This document shows, piece after piece, positions 11,534-21,159 of a stretch of 64,000 nucleotides of DNA. The position numbers were made by a program, and so were the translations under genes. The notes under the pieces were generated by a model. That model was not told the origin of the DNA and did not search any database. It worked only from the letters and a program-made list of their open reading frames with translations. Each line of letters starts with the position of its first letter. The stretch's first letter is position 1. Origin of the DNA: Rhizoclosmatium globosum (Eukaryota > Chytridiomycota > Chytridiomycetes > Chytridiales > Chytriomycetaceae); the NCBI GenBank assembly GCA_002104985.1, contig MCGO01000021.1:248001-312000 (forward strand). The letters run 5' to 3'.

Positions 11534-11979
11534 GTCATTGAATGACTCTTTCGTTCATCGATTAGTGTGGGTGGCCACGAGCAGGACTCTCTAGATCGTT
11601 CTCTTGTTTTTGTTCCCCAATACATAGAATAAAGCGATCCTTCCAGTAGTATTAATTTGTGTAAGAATGTGATTTCGAGTTGAAAGAAAAAAGTCATTTG
11701 ACATTACAGTAAGTTGCAAAAGTGTTGGTTTTGACAAAAAACACACATCAACATGAGTTTGCCTCCCACTCAGGCCACCACTGCCACGGTATAGCCCCCG
11801 CCCGTCCTTTTACACCAAACTCATGCCTTATCATACTCATTAAGTATAAGTACTATCACAGAATTGATAGATAGAATATTCACGGAAATTTCTGAGTGTA
11901 TGTGAGAAAATATTTTTTTTCCGGAACGGAAGGGAAAGAATCGGAAACCAAAAAAAAGAGCACAAAAGAAGCACCCAAC
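11534..11979. other. Intergenic before prolidase
   Basis: Holds an AATAAA (about 11628) for the upstream gene. A 13-codon reading frame (MSLPPTQATTATV, 11754-11795) may be a leader ORF or an orphan first exon, but I cannot connect it to anything. No other gene seen. Confidence 0.35.
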
Positions 11980-13646
11980 ATGGTTTACGTTGAGCCAGAC
12001 ATTGACTATGCCGCTATGCACCGCGAATGCCGTGCGAAAGTGTTTGCGGGAATGAAAGAGGCTGGAGTCACTTCTGGTGTTGCTTTGTTGAAAGGTGGCG
12101 AGCCATCCTTCCGGTAAGTTCCGTTCAACAAAATTCAACCACCCTTACATTCAACCTCACAGTCATGATACTGATCACGAGCATCTTTTTCGGCAAGAGT
12201 CTCACTTCTTCTATCTTTTCGGCATCAACGAGCCAGACTTGTATGGACTCCTTGATTTCAGCACTGGTCTCTCTCATGTTTTCATTCCTCGTCTGGACAT
12301 TGATTACGAAATCTGGTGTGGCAAGATTGTTCCCCCATCGGGATATGCACAACGATACGGAATCGACTGTGTGCACTTTGTTGATGAACTCACTGAGGTA
12401 TTGAAGGTTCTTGGGGGACCTATCCATATTTTGAGTGGAATCAACAGCGACTCAAAGCGTGAAATTGTCAAAGTTGATGTTCAAAGCTTGATTGATACGG
12501 AGGTGATTGACGCTGTACTCTACAGGGTTATGGTTGAATCTCGAGCAATTAAATCTGGTAAGTACCCACCCTCGTTCCTTGATATGGCTTGATTACTGAT
12601 CTGCACTTCATCCAGGTCTTGAACTCGACCTTATGCGCTATGTCAACAACTTCGCCTCCAAAGCCCACATCAACGTGATGCAGAACTGCAAGCCCGGTCT
12701 CATGGAGTTCCAACTTGAATCTTTGTTCCTTCACTATGCATCTTTTGAAGGTGGATCTCGATATTCTGCATACACTTGTATTTGCGGATGTGGTCCAAAC
12801 GGTGCAGTTCTACATTACGGACACGCAGGCGCACCTAACAGTGGTCGTATCAAGGATGGTGATATGTGTTTGTTGGATATGGGTGCTGAGTACCACTGCT
12901 ACGCCTCTGACATCACGTGCTCCTATCCATCCAATGGCAAGTTCACCCAAAAGCAGAAGGGGATTTACAACGCAGTCCTTGACGCACTTTTGGCAGTGCG
13001 TGAAGCAGTTAAGGAAGGTGTTGAATGGGTTGAAATGCATCTTTTGGCAGAGCGTATGATTGTCAAAGGCCTTGTTGCAGAAGGAATTGTGTTGTTGGGA
13101 GACAAGACATTAGATCAAGTCCTTGATCTCGAAATTGGAGCTTTGTTCTTTCCTCATGGTCTTGGACATTTGATGGGAATGGACACTCATGACGTTGGTG
13201 GGTACCCACAGGGTATTTCACGCCACAGCCGGCCAGGATTGAGCTCTTTGAGATTAAACCGCCCTTTGAAGGCTGGAATGGTGTTGACCAACGAGCCTGG
13301 GTGTTATTTCATCGAGGCATTGTTGGTTCCAGCTTTAGATGACCCAGTCAAAGGCCCGCACTTAAACCGCGACCTTATTCTTGGGGACTATGCCAACTTT
13401 GGTGGTGTCAGATTGGAAGAAGATTTGATCATTACGGTGGATGGATGCGAGAATATGACTGATGTACCTAGAACTGTGGAAGATATTGAAGCAGTTATGT
13501 CTGGTCAAGCATGGCCGTCTCCTGATGCAGCCACGGAAAAGCTGTGGACAAGGACTACAATCAAGACTCAGACTCTTGTGAAGGATGGAGATGTTATAAA
13601 AAAATCCAGTGTGACTACAAACGTTGTTTACACTCCCAAAGTGTAA
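11980..13646 (+). CDS. Xaa-Pro dipeptidase (prolidase, M24B)
   Basis: Cytosolic metallopeptidase that splits X-Pro dipeptides. It has an aminopeptidase-P N-terminal domain (HDTDHEHLFRQESHFFYLFG) and a pita-bread catalytic domain. All five metal ligands are visible: Asp in LLDMGAEY, Asp in ASDITCSYP, His in FFPHGLGHLMG, Glu in LTNEPGCYF and Glu in VRLEEDLIIT. MDTHDVGGYPQG is also diagnostic of PEPD-type enzymes. Two introns (about 12115-12163 and 12557-12614). Length near 500 residues is normal. The C-terminal tail after VMSGQAWPSP adds about 40 residues of unclear role. Start is the only ATG at the head of the first exon (MVYVEPDID). The enzyme looks intact. Confidence 0.96.
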
Positions 13647-13655
13647 AAGTGTTTT

Positions 13656-13699
13656 ACAATAAAATTTCCTTTCCAGTACAATAAAATTTCCTTTCCAGT
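13656..13699 (+). repeat. 22-bp direct tandem duplication carrying poly(A) signal
   Basis: The unit acaataaaatttcctttccagt (positions 13656-13677) is repeated exactly at 13678-13699, just 10 bases after the prolidase stop. It doubles the AATAAA polyadenylation signal. Confidence 0.9.
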
Positions 13700-14041
13700 T
13701 CATCTGCCTCTACATTCAACTCTTGAACTGATGAGGTTTGTATCAATTGGAAAATACCTTTGAAAAATTTTAAGAGAGAATTAATTTTGCAAGTATGTGT
13801 ACAGCGATGTTACCACGCCTTGAAGACCAAATCCACATATAGGCTTTCTATATCCAACGTATCCAAGAACACTTGAATGGAAACAACTTCATATGGCATC
13901 AGCATATTGTCTTGACTAGAAACACACCTCAGCATAGAGAACGAAAGTGAGTTACAGAGCTTCAAAGTTCCACGCTTCCCCAGACACAAGTTGCTGCCTT
14001 GTGATAACCCAAATTTTATTTCATTATAGATTAAAACTACA
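13700..14041. other. Start of the gene-poor block
   Basis: An 83-codon frame on the minus strand (13810-14061) overlaps the end of the next entry and has no recognisable domain. It may be 3' sequence of the decayed element that follows. Confidence 0.3.
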
Positions 14042-14885
14042 TTATTCCTCTTCATTTTCAATTATTTGTGCCTCATTTGACCAAATTTCATACATCTCTG
14101 CTGACTTTCTCTGATGAGTCATTTCTTGCACTTCCGCCTTCTTTTTCTTCACAATAATGCTTCCATTAACCTTTTCCAGTTTGTTACAGGCAATTTGAAA
14201 CCGTTTGTACTCCCTTTCACGAAGTCCAGCTTTATATTCATTGAACACCACATCAAGATGAGGGGCAAATAGAGAACAATCAATAGGATTAAGAACAATA
14301 GAACATTTAAGATGGTCAAGTTGTTTTAAACTCTCATTAGTCAGAGGTTTGAGATCCATTTCGAAGGCAGTTGAGGGCTTGAAACCAGGAATTGTAATAC
14401 CATTGGTTACATTTCGAACAAGATCAACAGACACATTGGAACGGAGAAGCTTCTTGTCATTGGACTCTCTGAAGCAACTGACTCCAAGATCTGTCTCCAA
14501 GAATTCAAATTCATGCATCGCCATAATCCTTAGAATAGAACCATCAAAGAATTGCTCAACTGAACCTCTGTGTCAGTAATGGCGGTATTAGTTTGTGAAT
14601 AGTTGACGCAATCTTGAAACTGTTGAGGTGACCAGACACTGGAGCTGTGGTATTTTTGTTTGATATGCCGAAGTTCGCGTCTGGTTCAAGTTAAGTGTGG
14701 CCAGCCACCATAAAGTTGAGTTTTGCGCGAGTTACTGACCGGATTATGACGAGAAAGCAGGAGAAGAACATAGCCCATCGGTTTTTGTTTTGACCTGAAC
14801 AATTATCTGCCCAAGCATGTAGTTCTTGGGGAACAGACTGATTAGCCACCAAGCGTAATACAAGATCATGAAATGAACATGACAT
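14042..14885 (-). pseudogene. Decayed transposon gene with ADNCSGQNKN signature
   Basis: Minus-strand reading gives LHAWADNCSGQNKNRW, then LNFMVAGHT, a TAA stop where the family normally has Lys, and EPDANFG in the same frame. The DNC(S/A)GQNKN ... AGHT(K)..PD..FG pattern is what I know from large transposon-associated proteins of protists and animals (the DUF7869-type family). After a further stop, a 160-codon frame (14042-14524, MAMHEFEFLETD..., Lys/Glu-rich end) may be its C-terminal part; I do not recognise it by itself. The stops mark it as non-functional. The copied BRAP2 exon lies about 100 bp upstream in the same orientation. Confidence 0.55.
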
Positions 14886-14993
14886 AACTCAATCTTTTTG
14901 GGCAGCTTAAGGATTTGGAGCAGAACCTTCTACCATTAAGTAGTTGTTTTGAATATGACTAGATTCACAACACACTCCAAAGAACTCAATTCA

Positions 14994-15399
14994 ACGCTTT
15001 TTCGAATGAGTCCTGATTCTGCCTCAGTATTTTATTCATTTGACGCTCTTCTCCAACAGTCTTCTCCAAAAGAGTCAGTCGTTCCAAAAGCTTTTCCCAT
15101 TTGCGGTCTGTTCGCTCCTTTTCTTTAGCAAAGGATTTCTTCTCTTCCAATGCAGCCAGTATTGCTTCGTCTCTTTCTGCTTCAGCACACCGTTTTGCCT
15201 CCTCGACTCTCCGCAACTCTTGTACAATTTCTTCAACCTTTTCTGAAGCTTCAACAACAAGCCCGTTCATCTTTTCTTCATACCAGCACCGTTGACTTTC
15301 AAGTTGAGAACTCAACAGCACAGAGTATTCCAATCCAATATCGTCATCATCTTGTTCATCGCCCCAATCATCGAAAACTTTTTTCCCCTTCCCTTTCAT
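14994..15399 (-). repeat. Copy of a BRAP2 coiled-coil exon segment
   Basis: Near-identical to positions 1921-2335 (same strand orientation), covering the segment MKGKGKKVFDDWGDEQ to about RQNQDSF. By eye there are only around ten substitutions, plus one 9-bp in-frame loss (codons for the second MNK). It is still open (minus-strand frame 14986-15435) and is preceded by an unrelated MSYSHIHCGSKV start. The match begins at the ttccctttcat edge and stops inside the exon, so it is a partial copy, not a full gene. The original segment has no intron, so DNA copying and retro-copying cannot be told apart. It sits among transposon remnants. Confidence 0.9.
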
Positions 15400-16226
15400 A
15401 ACTTTGCTACCACAATGAATGTGGGAGTAGGACATTTTGTGCTAAGTCATATGCACCAGACACCATTCGTTCGGCAATCTTTGACATTGTCTCAATACTT
15501 GAGCCTCATGCACTTCTATGGAATTCAAAAGCTACTTTGGACAACATGGAATCAACAGCACGAAGCTGGGTCCAGGTGTCGCAAAATCCAGAGCCAGGCT
15601 TCAGACACGAGGACAGAGAAGATTCCAAATTTGATAGAAATGAATAAGTGACAATGGAGCAACACACAGTGCTGTGCAATCTTTAGATGAGATTTTTCTG
15701 TATGGAGTAGAATAGCCCCAGACCCTCCTGGATTAAGATAACTGTGGATTCCTTCAAATTGAAAAATTCTTGCGTGGTTTTTTAAGTGATTGGTTGTTCC
15801 CTCTTTTCCCAATCAGTCTATGATAACTGTGTGGGCCAACAACATCGGATTGGAATTGAACTTTTTATTCAGGCAATAACAATGTGAGATAATGCCAGAG
15901 AGCCTTGCAGATTTTTTAGCCCCCAAGAGAATATAATTGACATTGGCTGAGGCTAACAGCAGTTGTCCAAGATGTCGGCTCAACAGCAACAGTTAGATAA
16001 TTTGTGAGCCAGACACATTTATTTTGCGACATCTTCGAGAACGTAGAAACAATTATTGCTGCTTCTGCACTAGTTAGCTGATCATGAGAGCCTTTCCCCC
16101 TCAGCATCATCCTTGCCACCAAGGCCTAATGTTGCCTCAATACAATCCAACTCATTATAAATATCATTGTTATTGTCCTCCTCTCCTATGAATCAGTATC
16201 AGAAGGGCTATCATCAAATTCATTTT
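15400..16226. other. Gene-poor stretch, no gene recognised
   Basis: Short frames only. A minus-strand frame upstream of the BRAP2 copy (AERMVSGAYDLAQNVL) and one at 15916-16122 might be transposon debris. Nothing assignable. Confidence 0.4.
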
Positions 16227-16519
16227 GTGTGACAAAACCACAGCATGGGAGGAAACAAACCAAATAACTGCAACAATCAAAGCCAGACAAAAAAACACCA
16301 GGCAGAAGAAGCATAAGGGACCCAGAAACAAGCCAACAGAAGGCAAACAGAAACACAAAACAACAGCAGTAAAAGAAGGAACACGTTGCCAACACTGTAT
16401 GGAACCACTTAGCACAGAAGAAACCCACAAGCATGGCAAATGCTATGGACAACAGATAAGAACCATTGATATGATATCATCAGTAAACATGGGGAAAAGA
16501 AAAATTCCACCTGGAATAA
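16227..16519 (+). mobile_element. LINE fragment, copy 2 of a 3'-ORF segment
   Basis: Matches 20069-20345 closely: both encode CDKTTAWEETNQ, ATIKARQKNTRQK, RNKPTEGKQKHKT and VKEGT.CQHCM on the plus strand. It is therefore a fragment of the same LINE family as the element ending at 20622. It is interrupted exactly at its right end by the MITE at 16520. Parent element decayed; no intact reading frame beyond about 100 codons. Confidence 0.75.
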
Positions 16520-16990
16520 GGGCCCGGTCTAAGCTGTTTTTTTATCGATAAGAGACATCGTCAAAATGTAATTGTTGTGATTCATGATTTATCGTTAAAT
16601 GGCGTCACTTTGTTCGTCAAAAATATGTTGTCTCCTCCATCCAATGGACAATGTCATTCTTGTCGCCCTCGCAGCATCTGTATTCATTTTTACTACATCT
16701 GTAGTCCTGAATATAACCATGATTGCTTGCCTGTTATCATTTCATCCAGCATGGAAGGCTTCGTTTGCTTGCGAAGCATTTGTCGTTAATTCGAAATGGT
16801 GGGATCAGGTTTCACCTATTCTCCATAATTTCTTGAAGCGCTGGGTTCATTGTCAGATTGATCATGGGTAGCCCCGTAGTTTTTTGACGCAATTTTGACA
16901 GTAGGGTGTTGGCTGCGAAAAACAAGGAATGGCACAATTGGCTTTTGACGATGGATTTTATCGATAAAAATATCAGCTTAGACCAGGCCC
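16520..16990. mobile_element. 471-bp MITE, PIF/Harbinger type, with TIRs and TAA duplication
   Basis: The left end reads GGGCCCGGTCTAAGCTG then T-rich to ATCGATAA. The right end is its inverted complement (ATCGATAAA ... CAGCTTAGACCAGGCCC), giving terminal inverted repeats of about 34 bp with few mismatches. The flanks carry a 3-bp direct repeat TAA (16517-16519 and 16991-16993), the usual PIF/Harbinger target duplication (TWA). The related LINE copy at about 20335 reads CCAGGAATAATAAACG without an insert, i.e. the empty site. The interior holds only short frames and a small hairpin (GCTTCG...CGAAGC), with no transposase, so it is non-autonomous. Confidence 0.85.
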
Positions 16991-17114
16991 TAATAGAGAT
17001 GTGATGGGATCACGGCTAATCCTAATGGCCGATGGAGGCACAATAATTATTGTACCATATCAGCAAATACTGCCCCGCATCCACCGCCTTTTCTCACGAT
17101 TGGCCCCATCGATT

Positions 17115-17298
17115 TCCACCAAACTTGGCACAAACATAGTTAAATACAATTTATTATCAACCTCAAAGTTTGACATCAAAGCAATAGGCGGTTATTCCAT
17201 AAATTGACTCTTACTGATCCAACTTACCAAGAACAGAGCCATTGACGTCAAACTTTGAGGTTCATAATATTAGCTATGTCTGTACCAAGTTTGGTGGA
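17115..17298. repeat. Fold-back inverted repeat, arms about 60 bp
   Basis: Left arm 17115-17179 starts TCCACCAAACTTGGCACA and ends ACCTCAAAGTTTGACATCAA. Right arm 17243-17298 is its complement (TTGACGTCAAACTTTGAGG ... CCAAGTTTGGTGGA) with scattered mismatches. The loop is about 63 bp. It could form a long hairpin. Probably a small fold-back element or a palindromic repeat tail; no target duplication identified. Confidence 0.75.
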
Positions 17299-17431
17299 CC
17301 CCAAGAAAAAGAGAGGAGAAGCTGGCACCGAGCCTAGTACAACACCCCAGTCAAGACCACTGAGCAACAGAACTTGTAAAAGAAATCAACAAGAATATAT
17401 ACCGGAATGATACTTATCAACCCAAAATCTT

Positions 17432-18090
17432 TTACTGTGCATTTGAAGTCTTTTGAATTAAAATAAGGTATTCTGTTTTACTTGATTCAAAAACAGGTAA
17501 ATGAAATTGCTTTCTGCATTTTGAACGTGGTCTCAACTGAATTTCTTCTTCCTCTTCAAGGTCATCATCATCAGAGGAGTCATTAACTTCCTTAATATCT
17601 CCATCATCCTGTTCCTAAACCTCATTCTCATCATCATCCTCACTGTCCACACTGGACTCACTACTATCCAACACTACAACTTCCTTCTTCTTTGTAGGAC
17701 GTTTCTTGATAATCTCCTTCATACTCTTCTTTCCAGCCTACTTCTTTTCTGCCTTCTTACCAGCTGCCACCATCTTCAGCCTGTCTGTTTTTGACATGTT
17801 TGACATTTCCAGCTCTTGATCAGAGATCCTTGCGGCCTTCACGAGACGAATGTTAGCCTTGTGATCCTGAAGGTCAAGCCGGTTCTTAATGGCCTCGGTG
17901 GAAGCTGCCAAGTGCCCAACGTGAGAAGTCAAGAGTTTGATGAGTGGTTAGAGCCAAGTCCCTAGATCAGTAGACAAAGCTGCAAAGGATTCAGTGACAG
18001 CCATGACAATATTGCCATCATCTTCACTGGCTTTTTTGTAGTCATCCGCAAGTTGGTCCAAGGTTTCATTCACGTCTCTTCTTCAAACTG
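17432..18090 (-). pseudogene. Decayed gene for a coiled-coil protein with acidic tail
   Basis: One minus-strand frame reads continuously for about 200 codons apart from three stops (TAA, TAG, TAG). It covers a helical part (TLDQLADDYKKASEDDGN, MAVTESFAALSTDLG, LAASTEAIKNRLDLQDH), then Lys-rich KKAEKK, an acidic run (SSVDSEDDDENEV, DSSDDDDLEEEEE), and RPRSKCRK near the end. Each stop is one substitution from a sense codon. No domain is recognised. Its place next to a Harbinger-like transposase in opposite orientation fits the accessory protein such elements often carry, but that is inference. Confidence 0.45.
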
Positions 18091-18631
18091 TTTGGGTCAA
18101 GCTTCTTCTGGGCGTGCTCCTCAATCTAATCAGCAGTGAGGAAGTACTTTGACGTTCAGAACCCCGTGCGGCAGCGTAGCTGTTTCCTTGTATCAGAGTG
18201 TAAAAAAGGAAAAGAGAACCATACATCATACCCAACAGCTTTCTATTGTCAAAAGAGTTGTCTCCAGCATCCTTGCCATTACGTGGAGTTGTTTGCGATA
18301 AGTTTGTCATTTTCAGGAGACTTTGGTGACGTGATTTTGGAAATGGTGCCATCAAGAAAACCAAAAGAATGGCGCGTCCTCCATGGTTGTTTGTGATTGG
18401 CTGTATGAGAGCCTCAACAAGATTGGATGTCGAAACTATGGAACGCATCTATGTCAAATACTGTGGTTGAGGAACAGTCATCAAAACCCGCAATTGAAGT
18501 CATGCAAAGTATCAAAAGTAACACCACAAAACAAGCAGCTGCTGAATACTTGGGCCTGAAGTCGTATGGATACGCTGCTGCTAAGGTTAAAGCCAGAGTG
18601 ATGTATCTGGGGCAGGTGATAAATGAGTTCT

Positions 18632-19064
18632 TGGGATGCTCATTGGGATGACAAGAATGACATTACCTACAGCTCCTTTGATGTGAGGTTTTGGCTAAAC
18701 TTAGATGCCTTTCCAGTGAGTTTATCTATTTTTATGTCTTCGTTGTTTGGCCCTAACTATCTAACAGATGTTCAAGGGTGCAGTGCATGATATGGCCATG
18801 TACGTCAAGGACCATCCGACAATTGCGCCTGGGGAACGAGTTTTGGCAGATAAAGGGTATGTGGGGTTGCACGGCCGCCAACTGGGTCTCATTGTTCCAT
18901 TCAAGCAGCAAGCAAACCAGCCAGCCCTAACACCCTTTCAAGACACGTACAACAAAATGCATGCTGTCAAGTGGGTAGTTGTTGAGCACTCCTTTGTTTT
19001 TGCCAAATGCTCCAATGCTCGAAAGCACACAAACTGTATAAGGAACATCTTTGGCACTTTCTGA
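18632..19064 (+). pseudogene. PIF/Harbinger-like DDE transposase remnant (C-terminal half)
   Basis: WDAHWDDKNDITYSSFDV, then after a probable intron (about 18717-18768) FKGAVHDMAMY, GERVLADKGYVG, LIVPFKQQ, LTPFQDTYNK and VVVEHSFVFAK. HDM...LADKGY...VEH.F is the second-Asp and Glu region of DDE_Tnp_4 (PIF/Harbinger) transposases. The N-terminal half with the first catalytic Asp is not found: an upstream frame at 18427-18651 (MSKLWNASMSNT...) is of unknown identity and out of frame. It is followed directly by LINE sequence. It may have been a source of the MITE at 16520, but no TIRs were found around it. Confidence 0.65.
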
Positions 19065-19074
19065 CAAGCAGAAT

Positions 19075-20622
19075 GAGGACATTGTATCTGTCAAATCTCT
19101 TGAAAGTTTTCATACACAACATCAAACAAAGAGAATTATTCACTCTGTCCAATGTATACACTGCTGCTCAAATGTGCCATATTGCTAAATCCATAACGGG
19201 ACCAATCCCAATACTACATCATGTAAAGTCCCATACAGATGTCCCCGGTAATGAACTGGCAGATTCAGATGCAAATGATGGGCACTCAAAATGAAACTAG
19301 AAGGTCAATCATTCATCCAGTTCACCCTATGTACAAACAATATCATGCTTGAAGGAAATTACAGAGAAACTCTAACTATGATCATCAAGGCCAAAACCTT
19401 TCTGGCATGGATAGAACAACCTGCACACTCGCACATTGCAGAAGTACAGAATAGCATCAACTTTGGCCTCACATTTGCACTACTACAAAGAGGCCACAAA
19501 CAAACATCATACTTCACCAGTGAAGCTCACAGTCACTACAGAAAATGGGACATCAACGCTATGCACCGGCTGCTGCCAGTACAATCTGAGATGATCGGAG
19601 ACACCAAGATGCTTACCCCAATGGAACATGCCGTGTATGCCACCAGGAGGAAGAAACTAATGACCATCTTTGGAGCTGTATAGAAACAAAAGCAATCAGA
19701 ATGGAGATATGGAAGAAAATGATGACACTGCATGTAAAACAAACTGAACCCCCTAAAAAGAGGAAGAGAAATGAAAACACAGCAGACAGACAAAGCAATG
19801 AAGCAAACGAAACCAAAATTAGGTCATGGCTCAAAAACTGGGATGGTCAGACCAGGGACAAGAGACCCCCACAACCAAGAGATGAGATAGGCGTTGAAGC
19901 TGATAAATCGACATTCACCCATATTGCTGGATATGGACTCATACCAAATGTTATGTACAGAATTTTGGAAAAATGTGGTATCAGGAAGCCCCAAACACAA
20001 CGTATGATTATACTGACAACATGGAAAGAACTTAAAATGATGGTACGGGAAAGAATCTGGAAACCAAGGTGTGACAAAACCACAGCATGGGAGGAAACAA
20101 ACCAAAAAACTGCAACAATCAAGGCCAGACAAAAAAACACCAGGCAGAAGCATGAGGGGCCCAGAAACAAGCCAACAGAAGGCAAACAGAAACACAAAAC
20201 AACAGAGGTAAAAGAAGGTACACATTGCCAGCACTGTATGGCACAGATGAACCTCACAAGCATGGCGGATCCTATGGACAACAGATAAGAGCCATTGATA
20301 TGATAATATCAAATAACATGGGAATAAGAAAATCCCACCAGGAATAATAAACGCCCTTGCATCCTACATGGACCAATATGCAAGGGAAGAATTTTGGTAT
20401 AACCCTGACACGATAACAAAGGAGAGAGGAACAGATCAACGGACGCACAAGACTGGGAGGATGTCAATTTGTGGTGGTGGTTCCCTTAAAAACTAGGGAG
20501 GGTCTAGATATATTTCTAGAAACATTCATATTCAACCCAGGGAGTCGGGAAAGTGTTATTTGATGGGCTGGAAAGTTTCATTGCAAATAAACAGAGCATG
20601 GTTGGCTTGGAAGAAAAAAAAA
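19075..20622 (+). mobile_element. LINE (non-LTR retrotransposon) 3' end with RNase H
   Basis: 5'-truncated element. The first frame ends in LHHVKSHTDVPGNELADSDA, the RNase H active-site block (about 19214-19280). Then comes a degenerate region (19291-19620), and a zinc-knuckle CRVCHQEEETNDHLWSC (about 19629-19679, in another frame), typical of the LINE C-terminus. It continues into a Lys-rich tail (19701-20288, KPRCDKTTAWEETNQK). The 3' end carries CTTAAAAACTAGGGAGGG, GATATATTTCTAGAAACAT and finishes in a run of nine A (20614-20622). Frame changes between blocks show it is dead. The class (RNase H-bearing, Tad/I-like) is inferred. Confidence 0.75.
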
Positions 20623-20754
20623 CCATGTGCACAACAATGGCTTATCAGCAACGGAGGCCTTAGTTTATTAGATAATAAAAGACTTTCCTGTTGCAGGATA
20701 CGGAACGGTAAGTGACGATGCAAGGGATTGTTGATTACCGGACTTTAGCGGTAT

Positions 20755-21159
20755 TTTGATCCCCAATAAATCTGGCACATCTCTAAAAAACACACTTGCA
20801 ACCAACATGGACCAATACCCAAACGCAAGAGAGTTCTTCTACACCCCACACACAACAATAAAGGTTGAGATGAACAGGAAGCACAAGACCAGGAGGACAC
20901 CAACCTGTGGTGGGATACAGACGACTCTGACAGATCAGAGAATGATGAAACCAAACACAGCACACAGGAGGAAAGTGTTGAGGAACAACACTCACTGCCA
21001 CACAAAAGCATCTAAAAGAAGCTGTCCTCTAGGCCATCCTTACTAAGTCATGAGTAGAAACCAAACCTAGGGTGCTTCACTTAAAAACTAGGGAGGGCCT
21101 TGATATATTTCTAGAAACATGGGGGGGTTGTACGGAGCATGGTTGATTTGAAAAAAAAA
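20755..21159 (+). mobile_element. Second LINE 3' end of the same family
   Basis: Shares with 20345-20622 the landmarks ACATGGACCAATA, CACAAGAC(C/T), CTTAAAAACTAGGGAGGG, GATATATTTCTAGAAACAT and GAGCATGGTTG, and likewise ends in nine A (21151-21159). A tail-only truncated copy inserted just downstream of the first, same orientation. Confidence 0.7.

Noticed and set aside
15501..15660. Plus-strand frame at 15292-15651 as a gene
   Set aside because: It starts as a shadow of the copied BRAP2 exon and has no recognisable content afterwards.
17432..18090. Stop-codon reassignment (TAG read as an amino acid)
   Set aside because: All intact genes here end at standard stops and do not use TAG internally; decay is simpler.
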